A DNA stretch of 40,963 bases from DATMQA01 sp035566895 (GTDB lineage: Bacteria; Verrucomicrobiota; Verrucomicrobiia; Limisphaerales; UBA8199), in contig DATMQA010000057.1 of assembly GCA_035566895.1 (NCBI GenBank), positions 1 to 40,963 on the forward strand. The letters are read 5' to 3'. The position numbers and the translations under genes were made by a program. Shown here piece after piece: positions 40,954 through 40,963 of the stretch; position 1 is the first letter of the stretch; the number at the start of each line of letters is the position of its first letter. Under the pieces are notes generated by a model. That model did no database searches and was not told the origin of the DNA. It saw only the letters and a list, made by a program, of their open reading frames with translations.

Positions 40954-40963
40954 TGAGCAGCTA
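40830..40963. mobile_element. Probable IS-element terminus at the window edge
   Basis: The string cagtctgttgaaaaactg (40830-40847) is of a type I recall as a terminal inverted repeat of insertion sequences, with TTTTTCAACAG on the other strand. Beyond it the sequence changes to lower GC and runs to the window end. No transposase frame is complete here, so the element type cannot be named. Confidence 0.35.

Overview
The window is about 41 kb of GC-rich, gene-dense bacterial chromosome. I think it comes from a Verrucomicrobiota member of the Pedosphaerales/Limisphaerales type (soil 'subdivision 3'). This is inferred from gene style and was not checked by a search. The pointers are a pilin-like protein with an H-X9-DG motif, secreted PQQ-type and parallel beta-helix proteins, a secreted sugar-isomerase-like protein, an ABC-2 ATPase/permease/TPR operon, and many degenerate palindromic and pyrimidine-rich repeats between genes. 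I found no rRNA, tRNA, CRISPR array, integrase or complete transposase.

Layout. 1-2634: the start of a secreted Cys-rich (LIM/DA1-like) protein, a receiver protein without its phospho-acceptor Asp, and an orphan TolC-type porin. 2691-7819: a palindromic repeat, transaldolase, and a two-component pair (periplasmic beta-propeller kinase plus receiver-HTH regulator). 7978-13326: a pilin-like protein, an orphan sugar ABC permease and a large hybrid kinase (REC-PAS-PAS-GAF-PAS-HisKA-HATPase-REC). 13323-18124: rsfS and nadD, a secreted TIM-barrel protein, a secreted amidase, a single-domain response regulator and an Smr protein. 18156-22521: a GNAT, a secreted M20 amidohydrolase and a CstA transporter.

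22553-27699, nearly all on the minus strand: a DUF2007-like protein; an ECF sigma/anti-sigma/secreted-protein operon with overlapping or near-touching genes; hisB; and an ABC ATPase/permease/TPR operon whose genes overlap by 4 nt. 28017-29749: a compact SPFH membrane protein / Arc-like ribbon-helix-helix / DUF1648-like membrane protein operon. It is preceded by three tandem 11-bp repeats that look like a helically phased operator. 29956-36180: a secreted protein, a long foldback repeat, an Amj-type lipid II flippase, a large metzincin-like zinc protease and a LysM/YkuD L,D-transpeptidase. 36416-40963: a PQQ-like beta-propeller protein, a beta-helix protein whose signal peptide lies in another frame, a 147-bp nested palindromic element, and an Apea-like HEPN protein whose 5' end appears cut by an IS-like terminus at the window edge.

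Common themes are signalling (two histidine kinases, three receiver proteins, one ECF system) and the cell envelope (Amj, L,D-transpeptidase, TolC, SPFH, secreted hydrolases). The best candidate for a little-described system is the SPFH/RHH/DUF1648 operon with its phased repeats. All family calls rest on reading motifs in the translations, not on database searches.
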